A stretch of 64,000 nt of DNA from Hormiphora californensis (Eukaryota > Ctenophora > Tentaculata > Cydippida > Pleurobrachiidae): NCBI GenBank assembly GCA_020137815.1, contig CM035358.1, positions 333,356-397,355 on the forward strand, in the 5' to 3' direction. Under the pieces are notes generated by a model. It was not told the origin of the DNA, did no database searches, and saw only the letters and a list, made by a program, of their open reading frames with translations. The stretch's first letter is position 1. Every line of letters begins with the position of its first letter. Shown piece after piece: positions 48,271-64,000 of the stretch. Both the position numbers and the translations under genes were made by a program.

Positions 48271-48421
48271 GCGGACAATAAATGCGTATTTGTATTTAGT
48301 ATTACTCCCCACTCTCGCCGACCTAGGCTACCTCCCTGGTCCCGGACAACCAGGGATTTGCTCATTTAAAATTTTCCCACTCTTCATTTACTAATGGTAT
48401 CTTTGAAGACAATTTAGCGAA

Positions 48422-54635
<6,214 letters not shown>

Positions 54636-55532
54636 GTTGGACTCAGCTAGTTCTGTCTTTTTTAATTTACAGCAATTGTAATTCCAACTACCGTGTGAAT
54701 AGACTGTAAAAACCAAACGTGCAGTACCCCATACCAGTTTTTGATTTGAGTGTGTTTCATGATGTCAGTTACAGCCGTGTTATTAATTGTGATGTACACC
54801 TTTCTGTGAACTAAGTTTGCTGAAACAAAATTTGTTTTTTCATTTGAACCCTCAGTAACAGTGTGTCTGTGCATTGTGCTATATGAGTCTGTTGCACAGA
54901 CTCTGTGCTCATGTTTATAGAGACACAAGCAAGGTGCAATGGACCGGACAGTTTCCATGTTGAACCAATGATAGACCCTACGGGGAGAGACACACTGAGG
55001 TTGGTCGCACGTGTTCAACTCTCAACCGCGTGAAACACACTGAAGTTTCGCGGTTTGAAGTTCAACTCTCAACCGCGGTACGGGTAAAGTTCGAAGTTTC
55101 CCGAAATACCTTTTTTGGCTGAGAACTCATTTGCAAGAGGTTAATTTCATTACTGGTACTTCTCTCGAGCTATCCTTTATCCATACTGAGTCAATTTCAG
55201 CCAAAAAGGGGTATTTCGCGAAACTTCGAACTTTACCGCGAAACTTCAAACCGCGAAACTTCAGTGTGTTTCACGAGGGTGAGAGTTGAACGTGCGCGAC
55301 CAACCTCAGTGTGTCTCCCGCCTACCAGTACCCCACCTTCACCCCGGCCCTGAGAGCTTTAAATAGTCCCATCGAACGTGGTTCTCCCGCTCGCTCATGT
55401 CACAGGAGAGCGTGAGAATTGGGTTCAGCGTGATGTCTGACAGAGGGAGAACCACGTTGATTCAATTATAGAACATGGATTTAAAAATTAAGAATTAAGA
55501 AAAAGACAAATAACAGGGATCAAACAGGTCAT
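54636..55532. repeat. Convergent intergenic region with inverted repeat
   Basis: An inverted repeat spans 54982-55320: cggggagagacacactgagg and ttcgcggtttgaag on the left return inverted on the right, with a centre of about 75 bases. Further on, gaacgtggttctccc (about 55375) and gggagaaccacgtt (about 55443) form a smaller one. No gene is recognised. Confidence 0.75.
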
Positions 55533-61095
<5,563 letters not shown>

Positions 61096-61482
61096 CTGAA
61101 AATGTGTTCATTACTTGGTCCCTCTGTGTTCCCCAACTTCAAAAGTTTCTGAAACATAATGAGATTCTGGGGGGGGGGGGGGGGTATGTGATAGAATTGA
61201 CTGATTTTAGTCAGGAACATTCTATACTTTATGAATGTCGAATGACATTAAATTTAAACGTGGACCAATTTAAACAATGATATACATGAACCGAACAAAA
61301 ACAGCAGTACAAATATAATCCACATCACAACAGTGTCTGCACAATGTAGAGGGTATAACATTGTGTAGAGTCTACATCCTTCGATTTTCTCAGAATTTGG
61401 TGTCATTGTCTAACTCTAAATCTCTAGGCCTTATTTTCCAAACCAGAAACAGCTGAATGTCCAAGCGAACAGGTCACTCCCT
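61096..61482. other. Gap between ABCA fragment and GPCR
   Basis: A 17-G run at about 61169-61186 is followed on the minus strand by AG and an open stretch (NLIMFQKLLKLGN), but its phase does not fit the ABCA exon at 61095. No further exon is recognised. The GPCR 3' UTR is probably here. Confidence 0.4.
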
Positions 61483-62553
61483 CTAGTCCATAGTTGCACG
61501 ATGCCTTCTGATAACCCGCAGAGTCGTCTTCTGTGGTAGTGGAAGTGACATCAACTCAATGGAGGGCTCCCTCTTTACCTGTTGCCCGGAAGATGATGAT
61601 CGTAGCAGATATTTATCTAGACTCATTTTCCCGACTGCAGCTAGTACTCGTTTTGTTAGGAAAGCTCTAAAACTCTTGAGAGTGAGAAAGTATATTAATG
61701 GATTCGATGCAAAGGAGATGTAGATGGGTAGGGTGGCGTATCTAAAGTAGAACAGCAATACGATAGGGGACTTCTGGAGAAATTTAGCACTTGCAAAAAA
61801 GTGATAAATAAGTACGGGAAGAAATGAGAATACATATGTTAGTGAAACAGACACGAGCATGACAACTTTACTGTTTTTAACGCCGTTCATTCTGCACAGA
61901 TACACTCCTAGAAATGCAGTACCCCCGAGTAGCACGATGAGAGGCAGGACTAGAAAGAAGACCGGAGATAAGTTACTGATGACCCGGTGAAGGGGGATGG
62001 TCGTGTTAAAGGAAGAGTCACAACGGTAGTTAGTGAGCCGGAACTCCACCGTTCGGCTCGGGATTACCCGAGCAATAACCCGTTGAAGGAGGGGAACCAA
62101 CCAAAACACTAGGGAGATAATCTGGCCACGCTGGGCTGATCGGGCACGTGCACGAAGCGGCCAGACAAAGATGGTTATTTTGGAGATGTTCAAAGCACAA
62201 ATTGTAAAGATTTCAACCCCGCCCAGGTATCTGGTTAACTCGAGAATGATCTCACACCCTATTTGTCCAAATATCCACCGATTGTAAATTACCGATGTTA
62301 GATTGGCTATCATGATGATAACTGAAGTTGTATCGACAGTGGCAAGGCTTCGTATGATGTGAAGACTAGCGTTATCCAGCTGAAATGCTGTCTTTTTGAA
62401 GGTTGCAAAGATGACGAATATGTTTCCAAAAAGAGAGAAGGTTGCTAAGATAAGGAACCATAGTGCCATGATAATCCGTTCTGTGAGGCTGGCTGGGGTG
62501 TTGTAGAAGTCATCACCCCCAATATCCAATGCTGTTGTTGAGATGTTTGCCAT
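61483..62553 (-). CDS. Rhodopsin-like (class A) GPCR, orphan, atypical DRY
   Basis: An intronless 356-residue receptor. The N-terminus is short with an NIST glycosylation site. Seven hydrophobic helices are seen. TM1 has FGNIFVIF (N1.50); TM2 LATVDTTS (D2.50); TM3 starts with the disulfide Cys in IGCEIILEL; its partner is in NYRCDSS of ECL2; TM4 has VFWLVP; TM5 VLPLIVLL; TM6 VFSFLPVLIY; TM7 SNPLIYFL (the NPxxY motif). At the end of TM3 the usual D/E-R-Y is replaced by S-K-I (ALNISKITIF), so R3.50 is Lys. The C-tail is Ser-rich with basic residues. A plasma membrane receptor coupling to G proteins is expected, but ligand and coupling cannot be told. Single-exon class A receptors are common in invertebrate expansions. 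Confidence 0.9.
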   Translation of the reverse strand: MANISTTALDIGGDDFYNTPASLTERIIMALWFLILATFSLFGNIFVIFATFKKTAFQLDNASLHIIRSLATVDTTSVIIMIANLTSVIYNRWIFGQIGCEIILELTRYLGGVEIFTICALNISKITIFVWPLRARARSAQRGQIISLVFWLVPLLQRVIARVIPSRTVEFRLTNYRCDSSFNTTIPLHRVISNLSPVFFLVLPLIVLLGGTAFLGVYLCRMNGVKNSKVVMLVSVSLTYVFSFLPVLIYHFFASAKFLQKSPIVLLFYFRYATLPIYISFASNPLIYFLTLKSFRAFLTKRVLAAVGKMSLDKYLLRSSSSGQQVKREPSIELMSLPLPQKTTLRVIRRHRATMD

Positions 62554-63855
62554 GCTATAACTTGGTTACGAAGTCACCCCTTTTATTTCATACATGAGCA
62601 ATAATATCAGAGGGGTAATCACTGCGCTGGCAAGCGCAAAGGTGACCATTCCCTCCCCCAGCCGCGTGTGCCAGAATGCAGTACATAATAAATTTTTCAG
62701 TTTTTAGCCAAAAAAGGCATTTTGCGACGTCCATAGCGAGGCCCCCACTGCACCGATCGGTCTGAAATTTGGTGTACAGTGTCACATAGTATAGATCTAC
62801 TGTAGTGGCAAGTCTCTATCTCTTTTAGTTTTAGAGATATGGCATCGTGAAAAAAGCAATAAATGTCCCGGGTCTATGTATCTATGGATAGACGCTATTT
62901 TACCAAATTTATAATCGTTTTTGAGAGAAAACGACATAAGATAGACACTTCTCGTTGGTTGCATTCGAAAGATAATCGTTTGAATTGTGTAGACGAATAG
63001 TTTTTATGTTCTAGATCCAACCAGAACGTCCTGAAAAACTGTCATAAAGATAAGACATTTTTCAAATAAACCAAATTTCTTTGAGCTCAATTTACACCCT
63101 GAAGACGGCTTCTGATTGAAAAACGGAGACCACACTAATGTAAGTTAATCGTCTAAACTTTCAGAAACCAAATAGCGAATTTGTGAAACTCTGTCTTTAA
63201 GGGTCTTAAATCGCGTCTGAAGTGTTAAGACTGTATGAAAATAGATATGACGACAGTGCGTTTTTTACCATAGCGACCTCAAATCTTGTCCAATCGATCT
63301 CAAACTTGGTCAGCCTCTTTATCTAGATGAGCCTGATAATATTGGTTTACTATCATGACGTTATAACGTCGTGACGTCACGCTATGACGTCAAAATGACG
63401 TCAAAAATGAAATTTTCGTATTTTAGCGATTCCTGACGGTCTTTTACACGTTCTGCTACGTCCAGACATTTGATTTGATTTTGTCCTTTTTTCAAAGGTA
63501 TACCAGCCACGTCCGAATCGTGTTTCGAATCGGTGCATCTTATCGCATGTCCTGCTGCTAATTAGACGGTTCGGAACGAACTGATACGTGATCCCCATCG
63601 AATCGCTTGGTGAACTTATGATTCAATGGCCCCATGGCAAAGCAAATAAGAACCACTTACTACGAGATAAGACACAAAAGATATTCATTCTTACAGTATA
63701 AAGGGCTCGCAAGATTCATATTCAGCTATACTTTTCATTGCATTTGCACTTAAAGAAAAGTATTTTTTATCGGGAAAACATTTAGAACAGGTACAAATAA
63801 CAAAGTCAATGGATCACCGTCCACGGGCTCCACCAGCGTAGCATAACTCGTCACA
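62554..63855. repeat. Repeat-like intergenic sequence
   Basis: Contains another gcgctggcaagcgc copy (62621) and long AT-rich stretches in the style of the 18.5-19.4 kb repeats (cggtctgaaatttggtgtac, tctcaaacttggtcagcctc). A cluster of tgacgtc(a) sites lies at 63374-63402. No gene is recognised. Confidence 0.4.
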
Positions 63856-64000
63856 ATGGCAGGTGGAACCCACAAAAGCCTTTACAAAATGTTAATGGCA
63901 ATCGGCAGAGATACCAAGATAGCGCACACAATCAAAATACATGTAGAAGACGCCTCCCACACAATGTATCATTTAGTCTTTGGTACATCATGTGTAATAC
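63856..64000 (+). CDS. Possible 5' exon running off the window
   Basis: An open frame from ATG to the window end encodes MAGGTHKSLYKMLMAIGRDT and IKIHVEDASHTMYHLVFGTS. Composition is protein-like, but 48 codons are too few to judge and I do not recognise the family. Confidence 0.2.
   Translation, partial: MAGGTHKSLYKMLMAIGRDTKIAHTIKIHVEDASHTMYHLVFGTSCVI

Noticed and set aside
61130-61172. Additional ABCA exon after the 17-base C run (minus strand)
   Set aside because: It has an acceptor, but none of its frames joins the phase-0 start of the exon at 61095 without a stop.

Overview
This is eukaryotic, almost certainly animal, DNA. Genes are split into short exons by GT-AG introns. The recognisable genes are metazoan or ciliate-cell types: CFAP144, a TPPP/p25-alpha protein, cystathionine gamma-lyase, CTDNEP1/Dullard, a LITAF-like protein, a CNBD2-like protein, an ABCA transporter and a class A GPCR. 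LINE retrotransposons, foldback elements and long CT/GA microsatellites fill much of the rest. A marine invertebrate, perhaps a non-bilaterian such as a sponge, would fit. That lineage guess rests on gene content and on the YHYH-domain secreted protein, and it is inference.

Layout. 0-1.1 kb: a frame-broken glycyl-tRNA synthetase fragment. 2.3-7.1 kb: a LINE with intact ORF1 and ORF2, then a second LINE ORF1. 7.2-10.9 kb: dispersed repeats, a foldback element, a perfect palindrome, a tRNA-like SINE and a GCGTCTATA-rich satellite. 11.0-14.8 kb: CFAP144 (+), whose second intron holds an antisense five-exon gene with two GIY-YIG-like modules. 16.2-16.9 kb: a complete TPPP-family gene (-). 17-22.4 kb: repeats. 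22.5-25.4 kb: a complete CTH gene (+). 27.1-29.8 kb: a secreted YHYH protein with a furin-type site and two huge low-complexity repeat blocks (+). 33.4-34.9 kb: a LITAF-like gene whose last exon runs into poor-looking consensus. 37.5-39.6 kb: an EF-hand gene whose introns are tandem arrays of its own splice sites. 40.5-41.8 kb: a near-perfect 630-bp-arm inverted repeat. 42.2-44.8 kb: a complete CTDNEP1 gene (-). 45.7-48.3 kb: two copies of a second LINE family in opposite orientations. 48.4-54.6 kb: a CNBD2-like gene (+) with a 2.8-kb tandem array in one intron and a 1-nt frame break in the cyclic-nucleotide-binding exon. 55.5-61.1 kb: the C-terminal half of an ABCA transporter (-). 61.5-62.6 kb: a single-exon GPCR (-).

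The genes look like unrelated housekeeping, ciliary and membrane functions with no operon-like logic. The most unusual signals are three arrays in two genes where tandem duplication has copied a splice junction (EF-hand introns 1 and 3, ABCA), the nested two-module GIY-YIG-like gene, and the YHYH protein with its charged repeats. Several frame breaks (34.7-36.3 kb, 38.4-39.1 kb and single sites elsewhere) may be assembly errors rather than biology. Splice models were built by eye from reading-frame continuity and conserved motifs. No alignment or database search was run.
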